From JAAZZIT01 sp964480525 (GTDB taxonomy: Bacteria > Bacillota > Clostridia > Oscillospirales > Ruminococcaceae): DNA of 64,000 nt. The notes under the pieces are model-generated. The model saw only the letters and a list, made by a program, of their open reading frames with translations, did no database searches and was not told the origin of the DNA. Both the position numbers and the translations under genes were made by a program. Below are positions 43,758 through 51,086 of this stretch, piece by piece. Where the stretch lies: positions 1-64,000 of the forward strand of contig CAYZOV010000009.1 in assembly GCA_964480525.1 (NCBI GenBank), read 5' to 3'. The stretch's first letter is position 1, and each line of letters begins with the position of its first letter.

Positions 43758-44483
43758 ATGAACACTTTAACAAAAAAGTACATAGCTGAGGTTATCGGAA
43801 CATTCATTCTGGTATTTTTCGGCTGTGGAACGGCAATTGTCACAGGCGACATTGTTGCGATTGCGTTGGCGTTTGGTATTTCGATTATCGTAGCTGCGTA
43901 CACAGTAGGCACAATTTCGGGAGCGCACCTCAATCCTGCGGTATCGTTTGCAATGTTTTGTGACGGCAAAATGAAAACCAACGAATTTGTGGGATATGTT
44001 TTGTCACAGATTGTGGGTTCGATTCTTGCGTCGGGATTCCTTGCTGTTTTGGTAAAATGCGGTGCATTGGGTATAGGCTGGAACGATGACAAAGAAAAAT
44101 ACACAAAACTTAAAAACATTTCGGATTGCGGTTTCGGTGCAAACGGCTTCGGCGACCTTAACTGGTTCGGAGCATTGCTGGTGGAAATTTTGCTGACATT
44201 TGTGTTTGTACTTGTAATTCTTGCTGTAACAGAAAGCAAGGACGAGGGTACGAGAAAGCACGCACCGATTTTCATTGGTATTGCTTTGACGTTTGTACAC
44301 CTTTTGGGCATTAACCTCACAGGCACGTCCGTAAACCCTGCACGAAGCATTGGCCCTGCGCTTTTCGCTATCGGAAAAACAGACTGGTCGTCACTCACCC
44401 AGCTTTGGGTATTTATCGTAGGTCCGCTTGTCGGTGCATTTATTGCAGCCCTTGTAAACAGCGTACTTATCAGAAAAAAGTAA
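43758..44483 (+). CDS. Aquaporin / MIP-family channel
   Basis: Membrane channel of 241 residues with six helices and both half-helix motifs: AHLNPAVSFA (about 56-65) and SVNPARSIGPALF (about 193-205). The second motif followed by RSIGPAL and the absence of the aspartate typical of glycerol facilitators (GLNPARD) point to a water-selective AqpZ-like channel rather than GlpF. No glycerol genes lie nearby. AAAGGAGG lies eight bases before the ATG; a terminator follows. A loop insertion at about 100-135 (GWNDDKEKYTKLKNISDCGF) is longer than in E. coli AqpZ. Confidence 0.9.
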   Translation: MNTLTKKYIAEVIGTFILVFFGCGTAIVTGDIVAIALAFGISIIVAAYTVGTISGAHLNPAVSFAMFCDGKMKTNEFVGYVLSQIVGSILASGFLAVLVKCGALGIGWNDDKEKYTKLKNISDCGFGANGFGDLNWFGALLVEILLTFVFVLVILAVTESKDEGTRKHAPIFIGIALTFVHLLGINLTGTSVNPARSIGPALFAIGKTDWSSLTQLWVFIVGPLVGAFIAALVNSVLIRKK

Positions 44484-44495
44484 ACTGAAAAACTA

Positions 44496-44527
44496 AAAGT
44501 CCCTGTCAGACGACAGGGACTTTTTTT
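44496..44527. terminator. Terminator of the aquaporin gene, bidirectional
   Basis: aaagtccctgtc-agac-gacagggacttt is a perfect twelve-pair stem followed by seven T; the upstream A residues allow function for the convergent minus-strand gene too. Confidence 0.9.
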
Positions 44528-44550
44528 GTAAACACGGTTGATTAAACCGC

Positions 44551-45225
44551 TTATTTTTTTCTTGAACTAAGCTTTTTGATAATTCCACGAATAAAAACAA
44601 AAACAGCAAGGGCAACGCCGAGTTTTTTCGCAATTTTTTTCAGCTTGTCGGGAGTGGTGGAGAATTTTTTGCCCAAAAGTGAAAATTCCCACTTTTTTTC
44701 TTCCGGAAAACCGCCCTGAAATACAATGTTAGGACGTTGTTTTGCTTTTTCGTCTGCTTCGTCGGAAATAACGTCGTCGTATTCGATTGGATTTTTCGAC
44801 GGAGCAATTGTGGCGTATGAGCCCATGACGTTAAATCGGATTGTTGTTTGGGGTTGCGATTCGGTCGTAAACGGTACGCAGAACAAATACCAGCCGTTTT
44901 TTATAATGGTCGGCATGAAATTTTGACGGTTAAGCTTGTATGTAATGCGTTCCTCCCAATCGTCGCCAAACCAAATTTCAATGTTGCAAACTTCGTCGAA
45001 ACGGTCGTTTTCGCCGCCGTTTAGCCAAAAGCAGAATAGGTATTCGCTGTTTTCTTCAAGTGAAAATTCCCCACGAATCGTTGACCAGTTCCAGTTCCAG
45101 TCGGAAATCTGCCACGCCGAAACTTCCTGACCGTCAAAACCCGTTACGGTTTTAATTTCGCCCAGCGTACTGGGAACTTTTTCGTCGATTCTGAAATCTT
45201 CCGCTTTGAAAAGTAGATTTTTCAT
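44551..45225 (-). CDS. Beta-sandwich protein of unknown function
   Basis: Protein of 224 residues. The first 155 residues are rich in aromatic residues and beta strands (SAWQISDWNWNWSTIRGEF, EYLFCFWLNGGENDRFDEV, GWYLFCVPFTT), resembling a jelly-roll ligand-binding domain. A Lys-rich segment and a short hydrophobic helix (about 200-215, VALAVFVFIRGIIKKL) close the protein; there is no signal peptide. That helix may attach the protein to the inner face of the membrane. It is divergent from the cellulase gene with a shared intergenic region, but a carbohydrate role is only a guess. Confidence 0.65.
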   Translation of the reverse strand: MKNLLFKAEDFRIDEKVPSTLGEIKTVTGFDGQEVSAWQISDWNWNWSTIRGEFSLEENSEYLFCFWLNGGENDRFDEVCNIEIWFGDDWEERITYKLNRQNFMPTIIKNGWYLFCVPFTTESQPQTTIRFNVMGSYATIAPSKNPIEYDDVISDEADEKAKQRPNIVFQGGFPEEKKWEFSLLGKKFSTTPDKLKKIAKKLGVALAVFVFIRGIIKKLSSRKK

Positions 45226-45256
45226 AACAACACTCCTTGCAAAATTCTTTAGATAT

Positions 45257-45285
45257 ATTATACCTCTGCTTGTTCAAAATGTCAA
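45257..45285 (-). promoter_or_regulatory. Sigma-A promoter of the beta-sandwich protein gene
   Basis: On the minus strand TTGACA (45285-45280) and TATAAT (45262-45257), both consensus, with a 17-base spacer. Confidence 0.85.
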
Positions 45286-45316
45286 CAAAATATTCCGATT
45301 TGTCACCCGAAAACCC

Positions 45317-45345
45317 TTTACTTAAACAAAAAAATGTGCTAAACT
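45317..45345 (+). promoter_or_regulatory. Possible promoter of the cellulase gene
   Basis: TTTACT (45317-45322) and TAAACT (45340-45345) with a 17-base spacer, divergent from the promoter at 45257-45285. The low similarity to consensus suggests a regulated or weak promoter. Confidence 0.5.
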
Positions 45346-45381
45346 AGGTTTAAGGATTTTTTATCGACAGGAGAATTATTT

Positions 45382-46638
45382 ATGAAACGTAAATTTTACG
45401 CAACCGCAATGTTCATTGTGGCGGTTATGCTTGTTTTTTTACTGCCCGTGGGACTTGACGCTGTTAAAACGGATAAAGGCGAAAAAACCGACAAAAATAT
45501 TACTACGTCAACAACCGCAACAACAACCGCAACGACGGTTACGACTGCGCAAACGCAGACAACCACCACGACGACGGTTACAACTGCACAACCCCAGACC
45601 ACGACAACCATGGCGGTTACGACAACGAAAAAGCAGACAACCACCACAACGGCGGTTACGACAACTGTTAAAGAGCCTGAAAAAACGCCAGCCCCAAGCG
45701 GAACGCCTGTTGAAAAGCACGGACAACTTTCTGTAAAGGGGGCAAATATCGTTGATAAAAACGGCGAAGTTTTTCAGCTTTTGGGAATGTCAACCCACGG
45801 AATCGGGTGGTTTCCCGACACGGTGAACAAAAACACTTTTCAGGTTTTGAGGGACGACTGGGGTTGTAACACAATTCGTCTGGCAATGTATATCGAAGAA
45901 AGCTGGGGCGGAAGCGAGCAATGTTATTTGCAGGACAAAGAACGCAACAAACAGCTTGTTTATGACGGCATAGATTACGCCATAGATTTGGGAATGTACG
46001 TTATTGTGGACTGGCACGTTTTAAATCCGGGCGACCCGTCAACCCATACAAGCGACGCCCAGAGCTTTTTTGAAGAAATTGCGAAAAAGTACAAGGACTA
46101 TCCGAATATAATTTACGAGGTGTGCAACGAGCCTAACGGCGGCGTGAACTGGTCGGGAACAATTAAACCGTACTGCGAAAAGGTTGTAAATTCTATCAGA
46201 AAATATGACGACGACGCAATTATCGTGTGCGGAACCGCAACATGGAGCCAAGATATTCAGGACGTTGTGGGCAACACTATTAAGGATAACAACGTGGTGT
46301 ACGCATTGCATTTTTACGCAAACACTCACACGGATTGGTTAAGACAGCGTGTTGAGGACTGTTATAACAAAGATTTGCCGATTTTGGTTACGGAGTTCGG
46401 CACTTGCGACGCAAGCGGAAACAGCGGATTTAATACGGGCGAATCGCAAAAATGGTTTGAAAAACTTGACAGTCTGGGGATTGGTTATATCAACTGGTCA
46501 ATTGCCAACAAGTCGGAAACTGCGTCGATTTTTACATCTTCAACGGATTTGAAAAACATTAAGGCAGGCGAAAGCCAGCTTAGTGAAAGCGGAAAATTTA
46601 TAAGAAAACAGTACAGAAAAAAAGCAGGACTTGAATAA
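45382..46638 (+). CDS. GH5 endoglucanase (cellulase)
   Basis: Secreted enzyme of 418 residues cleaving beta-1,4-glucan. An N-terminal hydrophobic segment (about 5-25) serves as signal or membrane anchor; a linker of about 75 residues is almost all Thr with Val, Ala, Gln and Lys, built on a repeated TTTT-VTTAQ pattern. The GH5 barrel (about 112-410) shows IYEVCNEPNG with acid/base Glu250 and ILVTEFGTC with nucleophile Glu338; NTIRLAMYIEESWGG, VIVDWHVLNPGDP and YALHFYANTHTDW are further GH5 subfamily 2 motifs. No dockerin or carbohydrate-binding module is present, so it is probably held at the surface or released alone. Confidence 0.93.
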   Translation: MKRKFYATAMFIVAVMLVFLLPVGLDAVKTDKGEKTDKNITTSTTATTTATTVTTAQTQTTTTTTVTTAQPQTTTTMAVTTTKKQTTTTTAVTTTVKEPEKTPAPSGTPVEKHGQLSVKGANIVDKNGEVFQLLGMSTHGIGWFPDTVNKNTFQVLRDDWGCNTIRLAMYIEESWGGSEQCYLQDKERNKQLVYDGIDYAIDLGMYVIVDWHVLNPGDPSTHTSDAQSFFEEIAKKYKDYPNIIYEVCNEPNGGVNWSGTIKPYCEKVVNSIRKYDDDAIIVCGTATWSQDIQDVVGNTIKDNNVVYALHFYANTHTDWLRQRVEDCYNKDLPILVTEFGTCDASGNSGFNTGESQKWFEKLDSLGIGYINWSIANKSETASIFTSSTDLKNIKAGESQLSESGKFIRKQYRKKAGLE

Positions 46639-46679
46639 TTATTTAATAATACACAGATTTTACGAAAGGAAATGTCAAG

Positions 46680-47912
46680 ATGAAGTTAGATAAAAATAAT
46701 ATGAAAAAGCTTGTTTTTCTCATAGCTTTTGCTATCGGATTTTATATGCTTTTGAACAACTTGAAACCTGTTCTGAACGGGATTGGGTATGTTTTTTCGG
46801 TATCTTTTCCGTTGGTGTTGGGATTTTTTATTGCGTTTGTTTTAAATGTGCCTTTGAGAGCAATTGAAAAACGTCTTTTCAAATCCCAAAATAAGTTTGT
46901 GCAAAAAATAAAACGCCCTGCAAGTATTGTGTTGTCTATACTTATTGTTGCGGGAATTGTAACAGGGGTTTTGTGGCTTGTTATTCCCGAACTTGTTAAA
47001 ACGGTTCAGCTTCTTATTGATATTTTCCCTGACTTTTTGGATAGGGTTGTGGCAAAGGGCGAAAAGCTTTACAACAAATACCCAGAGGTGAAAAACCTTG
47101 TTGACGTTATTTCGCAAAACAGAGATGAAATTTCTCAAAAACTTATGGAAATTTTGCAGACGACGGCAGGGGGAATTTTGGGTTCGACGTTTACATTTAT
47201 TACTTCGTTCTTCGGCGGAGTTGTAAATGCGGTTATCGGCGTGATTTTCGGGGTGTATATTTTGGCAAACAAAGAAAGTTTGAAGAAAAACGTCCAAAAA
47301 GTCCTCAGAGCGTGGTTTCCTGAAAACCAAACAAGCAGGCTTTTCCATGTTTGCGGTGTTGCAAACGATATTTTCGGAAAATTCGTGGTCGGACAGTTCA
47401 CCGAAGCTATTATTCTGGGTACGCTGTGTATGTTGGGTATGCTTGTCTTTAACTTCCCTTATGCCGGTATGATTGGCGCTCTGGTGGGAATTACGGCGCT
47501 TATTCCTATTGTGGGTGCGTTTATCGGCGCAGGCGTGGGTGCGTTTATGATTATGATGGACGACCCGATTAAGGCGATACTTTTTATTGTTTACATTGTG
47601 GTTTTGCAACAAATCGAGGGCAATTTGATTTACCCGAAAGTTGTGGGTTCGTCGGTGGGACTTCCTGCAATGTGGGTTTTGGCTGCGGTGACGGTCGGCG
47701 GCGCTTTAGCAGGAATCGTGGGTATGATTGTTGGCGTGCCGATTGCTTCGACGTGTTATTATCTTTTGAGAGAAAACGTGAACGCCCATTACGAAAAGGT
47801 GGAAAACCGCAAAAAACGTGCGGAAATTCTGGCACAGCTTGCAAAAGACAGTAGCAAAGTTACGCCTGTAAAAGTGGTTTCCCACGAAGAAACAACAAAG
47901 GACGGAGATTAG
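46680..47912 (+). CDS. AI-2E/PerM-family membrane transporter
   Basis: Membrane protein of 410 residues with about eight helices, of the AI-2E (formerly UPF0118, YdiK/PerM) family. Seen: an N-terminal pair of helices, a soluble insert (about 110-160, FPDFLDRVVAKGEKLYNKYP) and the conserved core FVVGQFTEAIILGTLCMLGM and LVGITALIPIVGAFIGAGVG, plus QQIEGNLIYPKVVGSSVGLP. Members export small signals or exchange sodium; the substrate is not predictable. A basic cytoplasmic tail follows the last helix. Its stop abuts the next gene start. Confidence 0.88.
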   Translation: MKLDKNNMKKLVFLIAFAIGFYMLLNNLKPVLNGIGYVFSVSFPLVLGFFIAFVLNVPLRAIEKRLFKSQNKFVQKIKRPASIVLSILIVAGIVTGVLWLVIPELVKTVQLLIDIFPDFLDRVVAKGEKLYNKYPEVKNLVDVISQNRDEISQKLMEILQTTAGGILGSTFTFITSFFGGVVNAVIGVIFGVYILANKESLKKNVQKVLRAWFPENQTSRLFHVCGVANDIFGKFVVGQFTEAIILGTLCMLGMLVFNFPYAGMIGALVGITALIPIVGAFIGAGVGAFMIMMDDPIKAILFIVYIVVLQQIEGNLIYPKVVGSSVGLPAMWVLAAVTVGGALAGIVGMIVGVPIASTCYYLLRENVNAHYEKVENRKKRAEILAQLAKDSSKVTPVKVVSHEETTKDGD

Positions 47913-48860
47913 TTGAATACACCTTTTATTTATTCCGACGACAACAAAAGGTACCACACCTATAATTATTATTTAAAACACAGATTCGGAAAAAAAGTTT
48001 TCAAAGTCAGCCTTGACGCAGGTTGCGGTTGCCCTAACCGTGACGGAACAAAAGGGGTGGGCGGTTGCATTTACTGTTCGGATAAACGAAGCGGAGATTT
48101 TGCGGGAAATTGTGCCGACGATATTCAGGTGCAGTTTGACAAAATCAGGCAACAGCTTCATAAAAAATGGCAGGACGCTGTGTATATCCCCTATTTTCAG
48201 GCAGGAACAAACACATACGGTGATTTTGAAAAACTCAGCGGTCTTTTCAGGCGTGCGGTGAATTTTGAAAACGCCGTGGGGCTGTCCGTGGCAACAAGGG
48301 CGGACTGTATTGATGAAAATTTTGCAAAACTTTTTGCCGAACTGTCGCAGGATAAATATGTTACCGTGGAACTGGGACTTCAGACAGTCCACGACCAAAC
48401 CGCAAAACTTATAAACCGAGGTCACACCTATGAGGATTTTGTCAAGGGGTATAATTTGCTGAAAAACCACGGCGTAAACGTGTGTGTGCATTTGATAAAC
48501 GGTCTGCCTTTTGAAACAAAAGAAATGATGTTGCAAACGGTCAAAGAGGTGGCAGGGCTTTCACCGCACAGCATAAAACTTCACTTGTTGCACATAATTC
48601 GTGGCACGGCGCTTGAAAGGCTTTATGAAAAGGAGCATTTTCCGATTTTTGAAATGGAAGAATACGCACAGCTTGTTTGCGACCAGTTGGAGATAATTCC
48701 GCCCGAAGTGGTTATCCAGAGAATCACAGGCGACGGGGTGAAAGAGGATTTGGTGGCACCGCTGTGGAGCTTGAAGAAATTTTGTGTAATGAATGAGATT
48801 GATAAAGAAATGCAACGCCGTAACAGTACGCAAGGCTGTAAACTTGTAAAGAACCCGTGA
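47913..48860 (+). CDS. Radical SAM protein, YhcC/TIGR01212 family
   Basis: Iron-sulfur radical SAM protein of 315 residues. The cluster region is AGCGCPNRDG followed by GGCIYC, the spaced cysteine pattern of the YhcC group, which is longer than the usual CX3CX2C. NRGHTYEDFVKGYNLLKNHG and HLINGLPFETKEMMLQT are further family motifs. The start is TTG 47913, directly after the stop of the previous gene, with GGAG eight bases upstream. Function of the family is unproven; RNA modification has been suggested. Its stop lies inside the terminator stem. Confidence 0.88.
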   Translation: MNTPFIYSDDNKRYHTYNYYLKHRFGKKVFKVSLDAGCGCPNRDGTKGVGGCIYCSDKRSGDFAGNCADDIQVQFDKIRQQLHKKWQDAVYIPYFQAGTNTYGDFEKLSGLFRRAVNFENAVGLSVATRADCIDENFAKLFAELSQDKYVTVELGLQTVHDQTAKLINRGHTYEDFVKGYNLLKNHGVNVCVHLINGLPFETKEMMLQTVKEVAGLSPHSIKLHLLHIIRGTALERLYEKEHFPIFEMEEYAQLVCDQLEIIPPEVVIQRITGDGVKEDLVAPLWSLKKFCVMNEIDKEMQRRNSTQGCKLVKNP

Positions 48861-48873
48861 GGGTTCTTTTTTT
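48848..48873 (+). terminator. Terminator overlapping the radical SAM stop codon
   Basis: aaagaaccc-gtga-gggttcttt is a nine-pair stem followed by T residues; the TGA stop (48858-48860) lies in its loop. Confidence 0.85.
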
Positions 48874-48885
48874 GTGGAAACGTGC

Positions 48886-49905
48886 CGGAAAACGTACCGT
48901 TTTCATCATTTCACCTCACCACGCTTTTGTGGGGTAGTAAAGTTTGTTTTGTTCGGTGGCGAAGTTTGAAATAGTTTATAGTTTTCGATTTTTTGCTAAC
49001 TTTAAACTTTTGTCAGAACGTAAAAGTTTTTTTGAAAACGTGGCGTTTCATCATTTCACCGCACCGTGGTTTGGCGGTTGTAACTGTAACTCTGCCGTGA
49101 ATCCCCACTATCTCCCAAAGTCCGTCAGAACATAAAAGTTTTCGTCCACCTTTTTCAAAAGGTGGTGGGGGTTGAGGGGGCATATGCGAAACTGCGCTTC
49201 GCATGCGAGTTTTACGTTTTGCAAGCAAAACTGCAAAACTCTGGTTTGTGCGTATAGACGGGTTTGTAATTGCTGAAATCTTGTCTAATGCCCCGATTTT
49301 GGGGGTTTTTTTTAGTTTTCCTTCCCCAAAGAAGGTTTCCCCCTTTGAAAAAGAATAGTCAAAAAGGTTACAAACCAATCTAGGAGCGTAGCTCCTAATA
49401 GCAAACTTTGGCTATCAGCACAAAACTAGCCAAAACCTAAAACCCTTGCACATTTTCCTACCCCACTTTGTTTATCGCAAAATAGTCCACCGGACTATTT
49501 TGCGAGGGGAGATTGTTAAGCTTTTCTACTAGGGGGACTTTTTACTTGAAAAGTCCCCCATCGCAGAAACATAATGACTTATGTTTCTGCTCCCCCCGAA
49601 AAACGCTTAATGGTATTGGGGTGTTTCGCCATCTGCGGACGGCGACCAAGGGCTTCGCCCTTTGGAAACCTACAAGCTTTTTGAAAAAAGCTTGACCAAA
49701 AACTTTATTTTCTGACGAAGTTTTAAAGTTTGCGAAAAACGAAAACTTTAAACTATTACAAACTTCGCCACCGAACAAAACAAACATATCCGCCCCAACA
49801 GAAGTGTGGTGAGGTGAAATGATGAAAACGGCACGTTTTCCGAAAACTTTTATTCTCTGGCGGACTTTGGAAGATAGTGGGATTAAACGGCAAAGTTACA
49901 GTTAC
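48886..49905. repeat. Gene-free palindromic element with long inverted arms
   Basis: The outer 37 bases at 48886-48922 match the reverse complement of 49806-49842 at 36 of 37 positions. Similarity continues inward over about 150 bases on each side (roughly 48886-49034 and 49694-49842), including a 27-base identical stretch (gtttgttttgttcggtggcg and seven more). A second inverted pair, 49079-49144 and 49841-49905, is nested beside it. The middle holds short hairpins (e.g. 49484-49504 cgcaaaatagtcc / ggactattttgcg, 49531-49561 agggggacttttt) but no convincing gene; reading frames of 60-120 codons here follow the repeats. No transposase or clear target-site duplication was seen. It fills most of the gap 48861-50147; 49906-50068 shows nothing recognised. 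Confidence 0.8.
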
Positions 49906-50068
49906 AATAATCAATCCTCGGCGGTCACAAACCCCCGAATAGTCGTTTGGCAGAAAGTTCAGTTTAACTCAAACTACGCTTTTTACATAAATTCAGACGG
50001 TGCGGTTTAGTTCGGGTTTAAACTGCAAAAAGTTAGCCCCGTGACGGGCAAACGATAAAAATTCGTTG

Positions 50069-50097
50069 TTGACAAATTGTTTAAGAAATGTTACAAT
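50069..50097 (+). promoter_or_regulatory. Sigma-A promoter of glycosyltransferase-yfhO operon
   Basis: TTGACA (50069-50074) and TACAAT (50092-50097) with a 17-base spacer, 50 bases before the ATG. Confidence 0.85.
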
Positions 50098-50147
50098 TAT
50101 ACCGTACTATGGGTTTTTGTAACCTGATTCCAAAGGAGAATATTTTA

Positions 50148-51086
50148 ATGATTTCTGTAATCATTCCCAGCTACAACGAACAGGGCAACGTCCAAAACAC
50201 AAAAAACGTTGTGGCGAAGATTTTAGAAGATAATAATATCGACTTTCAGCTGGTTTTCGTAAACGACGGTTCAAGCGACAAAACTTGGGAGGTCTTGACC
50301 GAACTTTCTCAAAACGACAAACGTGTGGTTTCGGTGAACTTTTCCCGAAATTTCGGCAAAGAAGCCGCAATTTTTGCCGGTTTGAAAGTCTGCACAGGCG
50401 ACTGCGCCGTGGTTATGGATTGCGATTTGCAACACCCGCCCCAAACAATTGTGGAAATGTACAACATTTGGAAAAACAACGACGTTGACGTGGTGGAGGG
50501 CGTAAAAGCCGACCGTGGCAAAGAAAATATTGTTTACAAAGGTTTTTCTAAATTATTTTACAAACTGATAAAAAAAGCTTCAAAACTTGACATGGACGGG
50601 GCGTCCGACTTCAAGTTGATTGACAGGTGCGTTATCGACGCTCTGAACGATATGCCCGAACGTTTGACGTTTTTCAGGGCGTTGTCAAGCTGGGTGGGAT
50701 TCAAGACCGAAAAGGTGTACTTTGAGGTTGCCGAACGTTTTGACGGCACGTCCAAATGGTCGGTGAAGTCCCTTGTCAAGTACGCAATTTCTTCCGTAAC
50801 TTCGTTTACCTGCGCCCCTATGCAGTTGGTGACGGGTTGTGGGGTACTGTTGTTTATAATCTCTCTTATTTTGGGGGTTCAGACTATATATAATTACGTC
50901 ACAGGCAACTCTCTGGAGGGTTTCACGACGGTTATTCTGTTGCTTTTGATTATCGGAAGCGTGATTATGTTCAGTCTTGGAATAATCGGGTACTACCTTG
51001 AAAAAATTTACGAAGAAATTAAAAAACGTCCGAAATTTATCATTCGTGACATTTTGAATAACGGAAAGGATAAAAAAGATGAGTGA
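50148..51086 (+). CDS. Polyprenyl-phosphate glycosyltransferase, GtrB/CsbB type
   Basis: Membrane enzyme of 312 residues that loads a sugar on undecaprenyl phosphate. The GT2 domain shows VIIPSYNEQGNV (start), FVNDGSSDKTWEVL, NFSRNFGKEAAIFAGL and the DXD-like VMDCDLQHPP (about 87-96); GASDFKLIDR and FDGTSKWSVKSL follow. Two C-terminal helices (about 232-290) anchor it. The frame is open from 50088, but AAAGGAG before ATG 50148 and the motif start fix the gene. It overlaps yfhO by eight bases. In Bacillus, csbB and yfhO act together to glycosylate lipoteichoic acid; the same pairing here supports glycosylation of a surface polymer. Confidence 0.9.
   Translation: MISVIIPSYNEQGNVQNTKNVVAKILEDNNIDFQLVFVNDGSSDKTWEVLTELSQNDKRVVSVNFSRNFGKEAAIFAGLKVCTGDCAVVMDCDLQHPPQTIVEMYNIWKNNDVDVVEGVKADRGKENIVYKGFSKLFYKLIKKASKLDMDGASDFKLIDRCVIDALNDMPERLTFFRALSSWVGFKTEKVYFEVAERFDGTSKWSVKSLVKYAISSVTSFTCAPMQLVTGCGVLLFIISLILGVQTIYNYVTGNSLEGFTTVILLLLIIGSVIMFSLGIIGYYLEKIYEEIKKRPKFIIRDILNNGKDKKDE

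Noticed and set aside
46842..47612. 256-codon minus-strand frame opposite the AI-2E gene
   Set aside because: It is the antisense of a clear membrane protein gene and shows an unnatural composition rich in His, Asn and Arg.
49013..49787. Reading frames of 60-121 codons inside the palindromic element
   Set aside because: They follow the inverted repeats, lack ribosome binding sites and code for low-complexity peptides.
48886..49905. Insertion sequence with transposase
   Set aside because: No reading frame resembles a transposase and no target-site duplication is evident.
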